A DNA stretch of 12,075 nucleotides from an uncultured Lachnospiraceae bacterium (GTDB taxonomy: Bacteria; Bacillota; Clostridia; Lachnospirales; Lachnospiraceae), in contig CAMPBP010000014.1 of the NCBI GenBank assembly GCA_946639085.1, positions 1 through 12,075 on the forward strand, given 5' to 3'. This document shows, piece after piece, positions 1 to 8,336 of the stretch. Made by a program: the position numbers and the translations under genes. Under the pieces are notes generated by a model. It was given only the letters and a program-made list of their open reading frames with translations, was not told where the DNA came from and did not search any database. Numbering within the stretch: the stretch's first letter is position 1; each line of letters opens with the position of its first letter.

Positions 1-559
1 AAAGGTTCTCGGTATAATATTCAAAGAACATGGAATAAAGTTTCTTACCGAAACAGTTGATGTAGAAGTTCTCAAGGTTGTCTTCGGGACGCTTGTGAAG
101 TACTGCTCCGATGTAAGAAAAGCCTACCTGCATCGTCTTTAAAAGTCCCATGTTCTTAAATGTCTCGGGCTTAAGGGAGATCGGATAATCATAGAACTTA
201 TCGTCAAAGAAAATACGCGACACTCTGTGTCTGGTGAGCATTACCCTGTCTTCTTTCTCGGGATCGGGGCCACCCTTTGAAAGGGGCATCTCTCGATGAA
301 GCAGTATGTCATCATACGTAGGTGCGCCCTGCATGGGAAGCATCTTGTCCCACCAGTCGTTTACTTCCTTAACCTTTGAAAAGAAGCGGTGTCCGCCCAT
401 ATCCATGCGGTTTCCCTTATACTCAACGGTTTTGGATATACCGCCAAAACAGTTGCTCTCTTCGAAAACAACCACCTCAATGTCTTTTGACTGCCGAAGC
501 AATTCATATGCAGCTGTAAGTCCGGCGGGGCCGGCACCTATTACAAGTGCTTTCTTCAT
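1..559 (-). CDS. FAD/NAD(P)-dependent oxidoreductase, amino-oxidase/UDP-galactopyranose-mutase-like (3' end cut off by window)
   Basis: The visible 186 N-terminal residues begin [20 protein letters not shown], a textbook GxGxxG dinucleotide-binding fold that binds the ADP part of FAD. An acidic strand end (VVVFEE) and a GGISKTV segment follow, as in NAD_binding_8/amino-oxidase flavoproteins. The motif GGHRFFSK near residues 56-63 is one I associate with protoporphyrinogen-oxidase-like and UDP-galactopyranose-mutase-like proteins of polysaccharide loci. The start at 559 is preceded by AAGGAT about 11 nt upstream. It begins 6 bp after the stop of the radical SAM gene, so the two are almost certainly cotranscribed. 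The C-terminal substrate-binding part is outside the window, so the substrate cannot be named. A role in modifying a nucleotide sugar, lipid-linked sugar or carotenoid-like lipid is possible. The flavoprotein call is firm; the specific reaction is not known. Confidence 0.85.
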   Translation of the reverse strand, partial: MKKALVIGAGPAGLTAAYELLRQSKDIEVVVFEESNCFGGISKTVEYKGNRMDMGGHRFFSKVKEVNDWWDKMLPMQGAPTYDDILLHREMPLSKGGPDPEKEDRVMLTRHRVSRIFFDDKFYDYPISLKPETFKNMGLLKTMQVGFSYIGAVLHKRPEDNLENFYINCFGKKLYSMFFEYYTENL

Positions 560-565
560 TCTCAA

Positions 566-1549
566 TTAATCCTTCTTAAACATGGACTGGCGTGCACCGT
601 GATTTGCATCTCTGTGTGCGAGAGTGTCCGTTACGGCGTCCATTCTGAGTCCTGCATCTATGAAATCGCAGTATTTGCAAAAACCGTAATTGCTTCTGGT
701 TTCTCTGATCTTCTCTCTGAGATCTTTGTACGCATCGGAGTTCCAGGCTTCCTTGATGGGAGTGGTCTTAAGATCGGCCATTGTGGTAACCTCGAAGTTA
801 TCGCAACAGCATATACCCATTCTTCCGTCGGGGAAGATGAACACGTCCGTATAAGGCATAAGACATGTCTCTTTGATGATCTTAACGTCATTTTTCTTGT
901 TGGGAGCCGATCCTGCGCGGTTGGTAAGTACCGCATTTTTATATCTCATCTGGATCAAAAGCTCAACGTCTTTAAACTCATCCTCATGAGACTTTGCGTA
1001 ATCGTAAATCTCCTGAACGTTCTTATGAAGCTTCATATCAAGACAATAGTTGTTGATGATGAGCTGATTTACGTAAGGAATGATCTCTTTTACTTTATCT
1101 ATGTTAAGTAAAAGCCCGTTGGTAGAAAGAAAAATATAACTGTCCGGAAGTTTTTCCCTGCAGTATTTATGGAACTCAACGATCCTTGTATCTATGAACG
1201 GTTCGTTGTTTCCGTACAAAGTAAGATGTCCCTTATAGCCCCAGTCCGCAAGCTGGTCGATTATCGAATAAAAGAGATCGCTCTCCATTTTGCAAAGAGG
1301 CCTCTTCTCGCAATTCCTGTTTGCCGTACAAAACGCGCAATCCGAGTTGCATCTGTTGATGGTCTCAAGATTTACGATAAGGGGCTGCGGGGGCTCCTCA
1401 GTACTCAAGAAATAGTCTATGTATTCTTTTTGCTTCTTGTTACGGGAAGCGAATTGCAGTTTTAAATAGCTTGCTGCGGAAAGCTTCGGAAAATACTTTT
1501 GAAGCGTCCATCCCAGCCAACCGCCGAAATTGTGATACTTAACTGACAT
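566..1549 (-). CDS. Radical SAM protein with C-terminal SPASM domain
   Basis: This 327-residue protein carries the radical SAM [4Fe-4S] motif CxxxCxxC at C67, C71 and C74 (RCNSDCAFC), preceded by a hydrophobic strand (LIVNLETIN). A GNNEP segment at 113-117 corresponds to the SAM-binding GGE-type motif. The C-terminal SPASM region runs from C229 (CLMPY) through FPDGRMGICCCDN (C247-C249) to CKYC (C291, C294), enough cysteines for an auxiliary Fe-S cluster. SPASM enzymes use a 5'-deoxyadenosyl radical on peptides, sugars or other small substrates. The first 55 residues lie ahead of the barrel and are unassigned. The gene has its own promoter and an AAGGAA site about 10 nt before the ATG, and is followed 6 bp later by the flavoprotein gene. 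No peptide-precursor gene is visible beside it. Its position beside glycosyltransferases suggests a glycan or lipid substrate rather than a RiPP, but this is inference. Confidence 0.9.
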   Translation of the reverse strand: MSVKYHNFGGWLGWTLQKYFPKLSAASYLKLQFASRNKKQKEYIDYFLSTEEPPQPLIVNLETINRCNSDCAFCTANRNCEKRPLCKMESDLFYSIIDQLADWGYKGHLTLYGNNEPFIDTRIVEFHKYCREKLPDSYIFLSTNGLLLNIDKVKEIIPYVNQLIINNYCLDMKLHKNVQEIYDYAKSHEDEFKDVELLIQMRYKNAVLTNRAGSAPNKKNDVKIIKETCLMPYTDVFIFPDGRMGICCCDNFEVTTMADLKTTPIKEAWNSDAYKDLREKIRETRSNYGFCKYCDFIDAGLRMDAVTDTLAHRDANHGARQSMFKKD

Positions 1550-1605
1550 TTATACAGGTTCCTTAATTATTTTATTTGTATGTAAAAGTTATTTATCCAA
1601 ATCTG

Positions 1606-1634
1606 ATTGTACCAACGTTAACATTTACGGTCAA
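1606..1634 (-). promoter_or_regulatory. Sigma-A-type promoter for the radical SAM/flavoprotein unit
   Basis: On the minus strand TTGACC (-35, 1629-1634) and TACAAT (-10, 1606-1611) are separated by exactly 17 bp. Each box differs from consensus at one position. It lies 57 bp upstream of the radical SAM start, inside the 107-bp gap after the GT52-like gene, where no U-tailed hairpin is visible. The spacer contains overlapping palindromes (GTTAAC, AACGTT) that might serve as an operator, though they may be chance. Confidence 0.72.
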
Positions 1635-1656
1635 GGAAACGCGTTCTTCTTACAGG

Positions 1657-2739
1657 TTAAATGTACTCGTTTTGTCTGTGTATCGAAGGCTCTTCGTATG
1701 CGTCCATAAAATCTGCGCCGAGACGAATGGCCTCGTCCGCGAAAGTGATGGCTTTCATCTCCGTAAGCACGCCTATGGCCTTCTTAAAGCGAACGCCGGG
1801 GATAAAGTTAAGTATCTCCATGGGAACGGTCGCGTCAAACTGCGGATACTCCGAAAAGAGAGTCTTGTAATCAAGCTTGTCTCTCGGATGAGGCTTAAGG
1901 AATATCCTTCCTTCTTTTTCGTACATCTTTATGATGTCTCTGAAGATCTTCTCGCGAACATCCAAAGTACACAAAGGATCGGTAAGGATAAGTATCTTAT
2001 CGTCATTGCCCATTTCCTTTACAAGCTCTTCGAGCTTGTCGTAGTCAGCTATGAACGCTTTTGTAAGTATCTTTTTATCCTCATCGGTCAGTCTGTCGGA
2101 AAGTTCTTTTCTTGGAACTTCCACAAAGTTCTTGCGCGGATACTTATGCCCCGCTATGTTGTTTACTTCCATGTCGACACAGTACTTGCCGTAACCGTCT
2201 GACATGACTATCAGGTTAAGATTTCTGCTGAGAAACTTCTTAAAGTTAAAAAGCTTCGGATCTTTTACTCTGGGAAGATCGATGTAATGAAGATTGTTAA
2301 GCCCGTCTTCCACAGCGTGATATCTTATCCTGTGTTTGTTTAAATACGTGCCTATGGGATCGGCATCGCAAAAAACGTATATGTCTTTGTATTTCTTAAA
2401 ATCACAGGGAACGTCCGCCTCAAGCGCTTTTGCAAATTTGGAAGTAAGAATGATGCGGTTAATGGTTTTTACCAACATATTTCCGGGCTTCTTATATTTC
2501 TCAAGTCCCGGAAACGCATCTTCCCTTTTCTCGTCATAGTCCAGCACTTCTTTAAAGATGCCGCTGTCGAGAAACCTTTTCTTTGAATCTTTGAAATCGT
2601 TTGAAAGCTTGGACAAAACGATGGTCGCATCGCCAAAGTCTTTGCCTTCATTGGCGGCCTTTTCTCTTAAGGCAAGTTCCTTAAGAAAAGATATGTATGC
2701 ATGATAAAAGGTGTGACACACATAAATGCGGTCGTTCAT
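1657..2739 (-). CDS. Glycosyltransferase family 52 / bacterial sialyltransferase-like protein
   Basis: This 360-residue soluble protein has a GT-B-like layout. The N-terminal half starts with a strand and histidine-rich segment (IYVCHTFYHAYIS), and the acidic motif VEDGLNN lies near 143-149. The C-terminal half has ILILTDPL near 249-256 and the KPHPRD motif at 282-287. The (D/E)(D/E)G and HP motifs are the known shared signature of bacterial sialyltransferases of families GT52, GT38 and GT80. The usual serine pair near the C-terminus is not obvious; the equivalent stretch reads AIGVLTEM near 321-328. CMP-sialic acid may therefore not be the donor, and another CMP- or nucleotide-sugar is possible. 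It starts in an ATGA overlap with the stop of the preceding GT2 gene and has GGAG about 7 nt upstream. It probably adds a residue to a surface oligosaccharide. The family call is moderate and the donor is unknown. Confidence 0.68.
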   Translation of the reverse strand: MNDRIYVCHTFYHAYISFLKELALREKAANEGKDFGDATIVLSKLSNDFKDSKKRFLDSGIFKEVLDYDEKREDAFPGLEKYKKPGNMLVKTINRIILTSKFAKALEADVPCDFKKYKDIYVFCDADPIGTYLNKHRIRYHAVEDGLNNLHYIDLPRVKDPKLFNFKKFLSRNLNLIVMSDGYGKYCVDMEVNNIAGHKYPRKNFVEVPRKELSDRLTDEDKKILTKAFIADYDKLEELVKEMGNDDKILILTDPLCTLDVREKIFRDIIKMYEKEGRIFLKPHPRDKLDYKTLFSEYPQFDATVPMEILNFIPGVRFKKAIGVLTEMKAITFADEAIRLGADFMDAYEEPSIHRQNEYI

Positions 2740-3728
2740 TTCTTTACTCCTTTTATTTTCATGATGAGACGGTGCGCTTTTTTCACCGCAACGGGCGCCG
2801 TCGAAAGGCGGGTGAGGTTTCTTTTTTCCTTATCGGTAAGGAAAGGATTTGTCTTCCAGAAAGACTTCTCACTTTTTATCTCGTTTATGACTTTCATGTA
2901 GCAGGCGTTGTCTTCGCGCATGAGTTCCACGGGGATGTGGAGTAAGAACATGAGCCTCTGCACATATCTGAAACGCTCGGTCTCTTTTACGCAGGAAGGG
3001 AAACGCTCTTTCATGACTTCAAAAGCATAGTCGCTGTTATCGATCACAGCCTCATAAAGGTGCGCCTTATAGCCGCTTCTCTGGTTGCTGCCGTGGCGGA
3101 TGAGTATGTTGTAATGAGGCTCCTCTATCGAATAGACGCCGCTTGTATGCTGAAGCATCTCAACTATCATGAGAAAGTCTTCGTTGAGTTTATGCTCAGA
3201 GAAAGAAAACTTCTTGCAAAAATCGGCTCTTATAAGCTTGGTGCAAAAAGAAGAATCTCCTTCGTGAAGCATAAGAAGCCTGAAATCTTCTTCTGCGGGA
3301 ATGAACGTAGTTTTGCCCGTGGAAAGGCGGGGGCCCTTTAACAGTTCGCCGTCTTCGGAAAAGTCCATGCTCATGACTTCGGCAATGTCGGCGTCATTTT
3401 CACTTACGGCTTTGTAGAGCGCTTCGTACATTGTCTCGTCTGCCCAGTCGTCGGCGTCAAGAAAACCGATATACGCTCCTGTCGCTTCTTTTATACCCAC
3501 ATTTCTTGCCGTGCTGGATCCGCCGTTTTCTTTATGAATGACACGGATGCGGGAGTCGTTCATGGCGTAAAGGTCGCAGATCTTTCCGCTGTCATCGGTG
3601 GAGCCGTCATCCACCAGGATGATCTCAAGATTATGATAAGTCTGAGCGATCACGTGATCGAGACAATTTCTTATATACTTTTCAACGTTGTAAACAGGTA
3701 TAACTACGCTTATTTTTTCTTTTTCCAT
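2736..3728 (-). CDS. Glycosyltransferase family 2 (GT-A fold)
   Basis: This 330-residue protein opens with KISVVIPVYNVEKYI (5-19), the classic GT2 start. DDGSTDDS follows at 40-47 for nucleotide binding, then ENGGSSTARN at 67-76, and the metal-binding DxD element FLDADDW at 89-95. NEDF at 182-185 matches the acidic ED element that supplies the catalytic base in this family. The C-terminal third (about 225-330) is helical and basic and contains no convincing transmembrane span, so the enzyme is probably cytoplasmic or peripheral. It transfers a sugar from a nucleotide sugar to a glycan or lipid-linked acceptor; which sugar cannot be read from sequence. The first 19 bases overlap the end of the upstream GT8-like gene and its stop overlaps the next start by 4 bp. 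This implies translational coupling. Its own ribosome binding site (GGAAAA) is weak. Confidence 0.93.
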   Translation of the reverse strand: MEKEKISVVIPVYNVEKYIRNCLDHVIAQTYHNLEIILVDDGSTDDSGKICDLYAMNDSRIRVIHKENGGSSTARNVGIKEATGAYIGFLDADDWADETMYEALYKAVSENDADIAEVMSMDFSEDGELLKGPRLSTGKTTFIPAEEDFRLLMLHEGDSSFCTKLIRADFCKKFSFSEHKLNEDFLMIVEMLQHTSGVYSIEEPHYNILIRHGSNQRSGYKAHLYEAVIDNSDYAFEVMKERFPSCVKETERFRYVQRLMFLLHIPVELMREDNACYMKVINEIKSEKSFWKTNPFLTDKEKRNLTRLSTAPVAVKKAHRLIMKIKGVKK

Positions 3729-4681
3729 GAATTCAGTTTTCCGTTGATCTTGTTTGATAAAGTTATCAGGTTAAAGGGGCGTTTGCATTTTATGATGCCG
3801 AAATACTTTGCCGCGGTCTCAACGTCCGGGTAAGAGCCGTGTTTTACAAAATATTTGTACATCCTCATAAAGCCTTTGTCTTTTTCCGCCGGGAGATGCC
3901 ATATGGAAACGGGATTGCTCTCGGTTACGGTAGACACCAGATAAAAGTCCTCGGTCCAGAATCTGAACATGTAAGGAGTAGCGCAGATCACCGGGATCTC
4001 TTTGTACAAAAGTGCGGCGCATATGGAAAGAAGGGATTCGTCGCCTATCAGTTTTTCAACGTTAAAACCGCCTTCTTTGATCTTTTCAAAGCACTCTTTC
4101 ATACAGGAAACGTAGCGTGATAGGAACTTTACATTGCCGCATACGAACTCTCCGCCGTAGTGAGTTATGGGAAGTGTATTTGCCTCAGAAGGATAAAGTC
4201 TTTCAAAGTCGCGTCTTATGATATCTCTGTCGGAGTGGGAATATGTATGTCCGAGAGGATATAAAACCAAGCCTTTATCTGCTTCTTTCCAAAGGTCTTT
4301 GCATGAAAGATTTGAATACGTATCCGCATCCACCATCAGAATGCGCTCGTAAGCGTTTTCTTCCACCCACTTGCTTAGCACATTAAGCTTAAAGAAAGCG
4401 AGGGACCATTGGAACGTTTCCGGAAGCACAAACTCCGTAAAGTCCATTACGCGGACACCCACGCCGACTTTTTCGAAGCGTTCTTTCCACTCAGGCGACA
4501 GTTCACAGTTAATGCTCAATATAACGTCATCTTCGGGGTTTTTAAGTTTTGCCGAAGAAAGGGAAACAAAGATGTTTTTTAAATACATCTCTTTTGTCGC
4601 ATCGTCCGCAGTTTTGTTAAGTTGTATGCTCGTCATGTAGCCTTCTTTGAAGGCAAAGGCCGCCGTTATGAGATTTTTCAT
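3710..4681 (-). CDS. Family 8-like (glycogenin-type) glycosyltransferase
   Basis: This 323-residue protein looks like a GT-A retaining transferase. An N-terminal strand (LITAAFAF) is followed by DDVILSIN (51-58) and by QWSLAFFKLNVL (91-102) just ahead of RILMVDADTY. The DAD at 118-120 is the metal/nucleotide-sugar DxD motif. THYGGEFVCGN near 173-183 and GDES near 213-216 correspond to acceptor-side motifs of GT8 relatives. SIWHLP near 259-264 supplies the late histidine that typically helps bind the metal and diphosphate. No membrane span is visible. It is the first of three overlapping glycosyltransferase genes and starts 36 bp after the response regulator stop. Its ribosome binding site is poor (only AGAG-like bases close to the ATG), so translation may depend on coupling or be low. 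The C-terminus is lysine-rich. The product sugar is unknown. Confidence 0.8.
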   Translation of the reverse strand: MKNLITAAFAFKEGYMTSIQLNKTADDATKEMYLKNIFVSLSSAKLKNPEDDVILSINCELSPEWKERFEKVGVGVRVMDFTEFVLPETFQWSLAFFKLNVLSKWVEENAYERILMVDADTYSNLSCKDLWKEADKGLVLYPLGHTYSHSDRDIIRRDFERLYPSEANTLPITHYGGEFVCGNVKFLSRYVSCMKECFEKIKEGGFNVEKLIGDESLLSICAALLYKEIPVICATPYMFRFWTEDFYLVSTVTESNPVSIWHLPAEKDKGFMRMYKYFVKHGSYPDVETAAKYFGIIKCKRPFNLITLSNKINGKLNSWKKKK

Positions 4682-4717
4682 ACTCTCTTATGCTACTCTT
4701 ATATACTTAGTTTAACT

Positions 4718-5482
4718 TTAATTCGATTTGAAGAAATCTTTAAGTTTGTTAAGAAGCGTGGTCTTATCGATGGTTTTTAACAGATAATCCGCAGGTTTAA
4801 GTCCGACTACCGAAAGAACGCTCTCCACGTCGCCGTGACCTGTAAGGAACATTACGGGAATGTTTCCGGTCTCGGTATCATTTTTGAGCATTTCAAGAAC
4901 CTGGGGTCCGTTTGCGATGGGCATCTCGTAGTCAAGGAGTATAAGATCCGCCTTGTTCCTTGCAAGATAGCTTATGGCCTGGACGCCGTTTGCTGCCATG
5001 CCCACGTGATAATCGTTTTTAAGCCATTCATAAACGGTTCTCATGTAAGTGATATCGTCGTCAACGATCAATACCGTCTTTTTGCGGTTCTCTCCGGTGT
5101 TCTCTTCCATATACTTTCGAACTGCTTTTATAAGATCGTCGGTGTTTAAAGGTCTCTTGAACCATTCAAGTATGAGCGTCTCGGGGATAGTCTTCTTGAT
5201 GAGATCGTATTCCGCCTCGTCGCCGATCACTATTATTTTACGATCGAGATCGCTGGCCATATCTTTAAGATAGACAAAGGTTTTCGTCATATCTTCCATG
5301 TTTTCGCTTAGGAAGATTATGATAAGTTCCGTCTCCTCCCTTAAAGGATCGATCTCTTTTATCTGTCCGTTAAGCAAAACGGCATTTAATCTTTCCGCGT
5401 TGATCTTTGAAACAAGCCCCTTTGCCAGAAAACTTTCGGTCGGGCTTATTACAAGTATCTTACCTCTTGTGTTGTCGTCCAT
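4718..5482 (-). CDS. Response regulator with tandem receiver domains (first degenerate), no output domain
   Basis: This 254-residue protein consists of two receiver-like units. Residues 135-254 form a complete receiver: acidic cluster DDD at 141-143, phospho-acceptor D184 in LLDYEMP, switch T214 in FLTG, and conserved K236. Residues 7-128 follow the same alternating strand/helix pattern (KILVIS, ELIIIFLS, RKIIVIGD) but lack the acidic pocket and the phosphorylatable aspartate. This makes it a pseudoreceiver. No DNA-binding, GGDEF or enzymatic domain follows, so the protein probably acts by protein-protein contact or as a phosphate relay or sink. It starts 9 bp after the hybrid kinase stop. 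The SD (AGGAGGAG) overlaps that TAG stop, indicating tight coupling. The partner kinase is therefore probably the neighbouring gene. Downstream lie glycosyltransferases, a possible regulated output. Confidence 0.9.
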   Translation of the reverse strand: MDDNTRGKILVISPTESFLAKGLVSKINAERLNAVLLNGQIKEIDPLREETELIIIFLSENMEDMTKTFVYLKDMASDLDRKIIVIGDEAEYDLIKKTIPETLILEWFKRPLNTDDLIKAVRKYMEENTGENRKKTVLIVDDDITYMRTVYEWLKNDYHVGMAANGVQAISYLARNKADLILLDYEMPIANGPQVLEMLKNDTETGNIPVMFLTGHGDVESVLSVVGLKPADYLLKTIDKTTLLNKLKDFFKSN

Positions 5483-5491
5483 TCTCTCCTC

Positions 5492-8293
5492 CTAATTGCT
5501 TATTCTTTCATCCGCGATCTCTTTTATCGCGTCCCAATCCAGACTGAAAAGTTTTTCACTGATGGAATCGATCGCTTTTTGATCGTCACTTTCAAGTCTG
5601 TAACCCTTTATGTCGTTAAGCACCTGTTCCATCATACCAAAATCCATGCTTTCTGTAATCTCTTTGATGGTCTCAAATGCTTCGTTTCTCATGGCGGGAG
5701 TGATCTCTTTTAATTGTTCGTCCCCCTTATTGCCAAGTAAGCGCGTTCCCAGCTCCCTGTAATCGGCAAGAAGCTTTGCCGTGTTCTGTCCGATATATTC
5801 AAGGTCTTTTCCTTTGCCCGCTTCTTCCAAAGATCTTGCAAGTTCGGAAAGTTCATCGGCTCCGATTATGCGGGCCGAGCTTTTAAGGGCATGAACCTTT
5901 ATCGTATATGTGTCGTAATCTTTGTCTTTGTACAGTTTTTCGATCTCGTCGGCTTTGAAAGAAGAAGTCTTTGCGAACACATCCACAATCGATAAATAAC
6001 TTTCGACGTTTCCGCAGTTTGTAAGGCCCTTCTCGGTATCAAGCCCTTCCACATTTTTTAACTCTTCGGGAAGTGCGATGTCTTCGTGAACGGTTTCTTC
6101 GGACCCCTCTGCATTAAGCACTTTTTCTTTGGGAAGATACTCTTTTAGCATCTCTTCAAGTTTTCTTCCGTCGACGGGCTTTGAAAGATAATCGCAGAAG
6201 CCTGCTTCAAGATACATGTCTCTGGCGCCGGAAACCGCATTGGCGGTAAGCGCTATGTAGACCGTCTTTTTGTCGGGAGACTGCTCTTTTAAGTGCTTAA
6301 GCGTCTCGATACCGTCCATCTTAGGCATCATGTGATCGACAAATATGATGTCATAATCATTTGCGGCGTCTTTGGCGATGGCTTCCTCTCCCGAGCATGC
6401 CGTATCAATGTTTATCTTTGTGCTCTTTAACAGGTTCTCGATGACGGTAAGGTTCATCTCGGTATCGTCCACAACGAGAATGTGGGCATCGGGTGCGTGG
6501 AAGAGCTCTTTGTAAACGGTGTTTTCACTGTCGACGTTTCCGAATCCGTCGGAGAAATCACCGATGGGCTCCCACTTTATAACGGTCTGCTTTACGGTAA
6601 AAGCAAACTGCGAGCCTTCTCCGTAAACGCTTTTTACGTCAAGCTTACTGTCCATAAGCGACAGCAACTGCTTAACTATGCTCATGCCAAGACCGGTTCC
6701 CTCGATGGAGCGGTTTCTTTTTTCCTCAATGCGTGAGAAAGGTGAGAACAGTTTTTCCATGTCCTCTTCCTTCATACCGATACCTGTGTCGGAAACCTTA
6801 AACGAAAGACCTATCTCCTGGTCGGACAGTTTTTCGAAATTGACATCTAACGTTACCTCGCCCTTTTCGGTGTACTTAACAGCGTTGGTGAGAAGGTTTA
6901 TGACTATCTGCTTAAGCCTTATCTCGTCGCCGAAAAGCATGTGAGGAATCGTGGGATCGACGTTGACGTTAAGTCCAAGTCCCTTCTTGTCGGCGCGGGC
7001 TCTTATCATGTTCACAAGGTCATTGATGACCGAAGAAAGCTCGTAACGGGTGGGGATGATCTCCATCCTGCCTTCCTCGATCTTTGAAAAATCAAGAATG
7101 TCATTTACCAGGGAAAGAAGCGTCTTTCCCGCATTTTTGATGTCGGAAGCGTAGGCGCGGATGCCTTCCTCGCTGCTCTCCCTGAGTATCATCTCATCCA
7201 TACCGAGAACGGCGTTGATGGGTGTTCTTATCTCGTGAGACATATTTGCAAGGAACTGGGACTTTGCCTTGTTGGCTTCGTCGGCTATCTCCTTTTGCTT
7301 TTCAAGTTCGGTCGTATATTCGTAAAGCTGCGTGTCGTCGGAAAGCGAATAGAGCTTGCCTGCACTCTTTCCGTCTCTTGTAAGATCCACTTCCTGCGGT
7401 GTATAGATGTGCCCTTTCATCCTGATCGGCACACCGTTTTCCATCGAACGGCGGATCATTCCGAGAACGAGACCGGAGTTGTAACGAAGACCCGGGAATA
7501 TGCTCTCGGCGGTCTTGTTGTAAAAGCCTATCCTCTCGCTTGTGTCGACAGCGAGAATAGCGTCGGAAAGTTCGTCGACAACGTAGTCTCTTGCAAGTTC
7601 TTCGGTACTTAAGAGCTTGTATTTATATATCGCGATGAAGATGAAGATCGCTGAGATTGGGAAGCCAGGCATCGTAAAATCATATACTTTGGTTATCGGA
7701 AGGAGTTTTAAAAGTTCGATGACAAGGAACGTTGACTGAACGAGCATCGCCAAAAAGATCATGACAATACGCTTTTTCGCAACTTTTTCTTTTTCCCTTA
7801 CAAACGCTCCGACCAGCAGGATAAATGACCACAATACCAATATTATCAAAAGAACGTTCCAGATATGATGCACTATTCCGTTATCGTGAGCATAAACGGG
7901 GAATCCGGCTGCCCGATAGAAATGAGTGTTTTTGTAATAAAGGCCCGTTGATTCTGTAAAGCAGACCATCAGATGAGTAAATATGTTTGCTGCGATGAAA
8001 AAATATCTAAGCCAGGTGGGAAGTTTGAATCTTACAAGTTCGCAGACAAATAAATAGAACACGAAGGTCGTCCATACACGTCCGAAATAACTGATCTTTA
8101 ATGCGGTCATGTATGCCTCTTCCGTTTTGGATGTGAGTTCGAACAGATAACCTATGTTGTTGATAAGAGAAAAGGCTGCAGTCAGAAAAAGATAGAAATT
8201 GACATTGTCTTTTGTCGTTCTTATTACGACAACACATTCAACAAAGAGCATTGCTATGCTCACACATTGTATTATCAGAAATAACTGGTACAT
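5492..8293 (-). CDS. 7TM hybrid sensor histidine kinase with REC and HPt domains
   Basis: This 933-residue protein has about seven hydrophobic helices within residues 1-228, resembling the 7TM histidine-kinase sensor domain. A PAS-like segment lies at about 233-325, where DAILAVDTSERIGFYN is visible. A short coiled coil (328-347) leads to HisKA with H353 in FLANMSHEIRTP. The HATPase has N-box NLLTNAVKY (466-474), G1 DTGIG (502-506) and G2 GTGLG (532-536). A receiver domain follows with D609/D610, phospho-acceptor D653 (FVDHMMP), T683 and K705. An HPt domain carries H801 in HALKSSAR. All relay residues (H353, D653, H801) are intact, so autokinase and phosphorelay activity are expected. The last 70 residues form an unassigned helical tail. 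The start is supported by GGAGG 4 nt upstream, and a promoter lies upstream. The signal sensed is unknown. The adjacent receiver protein is the likely final acceptor. Confidence 0.95.
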   Translation of the reverse strand: MYQLFLIIQCVSIAMLFVECVVVIRTTKDNVNFYLFLTAAFSLINNIGYLFELTSKTEEAYMTALKISYFGRVWTTFVFYLFVCELVRFKLPTWLRYFFIAANIFTHLMVCFTESTGLYYKNTHFYRAAGFPVYAHDNGIVHHIWNVLLIILVLWSFILLVGAFVREKEKVAKKRIVMIFLAMLVQSTFLVIELLKLLPITKVYDFTMPGFPISAIFIFIAIYKYKLLSTEELARDYVVDELSDAILAVDTSERIGFYNKTAESIFPGLRYNSGLVLGMIRRSMENGVPIRMKGHIYTPQEVDLTRDGKSAGKLYSLSDDTQLYEYTTELEKQKEIADEANKAKSQFLANMSHEIRTPINAVLGMDEMILRESSEEGIRAYASDIKNAGKTLLSLVNDILDFSKIEEGRMEIIPTRYELSSVINDLVNMIRARADKKGLGLNVNVDPTIPHMLFGDEIRLKQIVINLLTNAVKYTEKGEVTLDVNFEKLSDQEIGLSFKVSDTGIGMKEEDMEKLFSPFSRIEEKRNRSIEGTGLGMSIVKQLLSLMDSKLDVKSVYGEGSQFAFTVKQTVIKWEPIGDFSDGFGNVDSENTVYKELFHAPDAHILVVDDTEMNLTVIENLLKSTKINIDTACSGEEAIAKDAANDYDIIFVDHMMPKMDGIETLKHLKEQSPDKKTVYIALTANAVSGARDMYLEAGFCDYLSKPVDGRKLEEMLKEYLPKEKVLNAEGSEETVHEDIALPEELKNVEGLDTEKGLTNCGNVESYLSIVDVFAKTSSFKADEIEKLYKDKDYDTYTIKVHALKSSARIIGADELSELARSLEEAGKGKDLEYIGQNTAKLLADYRELGTRLLGNKGDEQLKEITPAMRNEAFETIKEITESMDFGMMEQVLNDIKGYRLESDDQKAIDSISEKLFSLDWDAIKEIADERISN

Positions 8294-8336
8294 CTTTCCT
8301 CCAAAGTCCGTTTTTTGCCCCCGAACCTCTTATGAG

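Noticed and set aside
599..1111. 170-codon open frame on the plus strand
   Set aside because: It is antisense to the radical SAM gene, whose cysteine motifs are intact. The product is Cys/Val/Ile-rich without domain structure.
1576..2202. 208-codon open frame on the plus strand
   Set aside because: It runs antisense through the GT52-like gene, shows no recognisable domain and has no convincing ribosome binding site; the minus-strand protein has clear family motifs.
4682..4740. TATATA-like -10 candidate ahead of the GT8-like gene
   Set aside because: No acceptable -35 at 16-18 bp spacing, and A/T-rich short gaps give such hexamers by chance.
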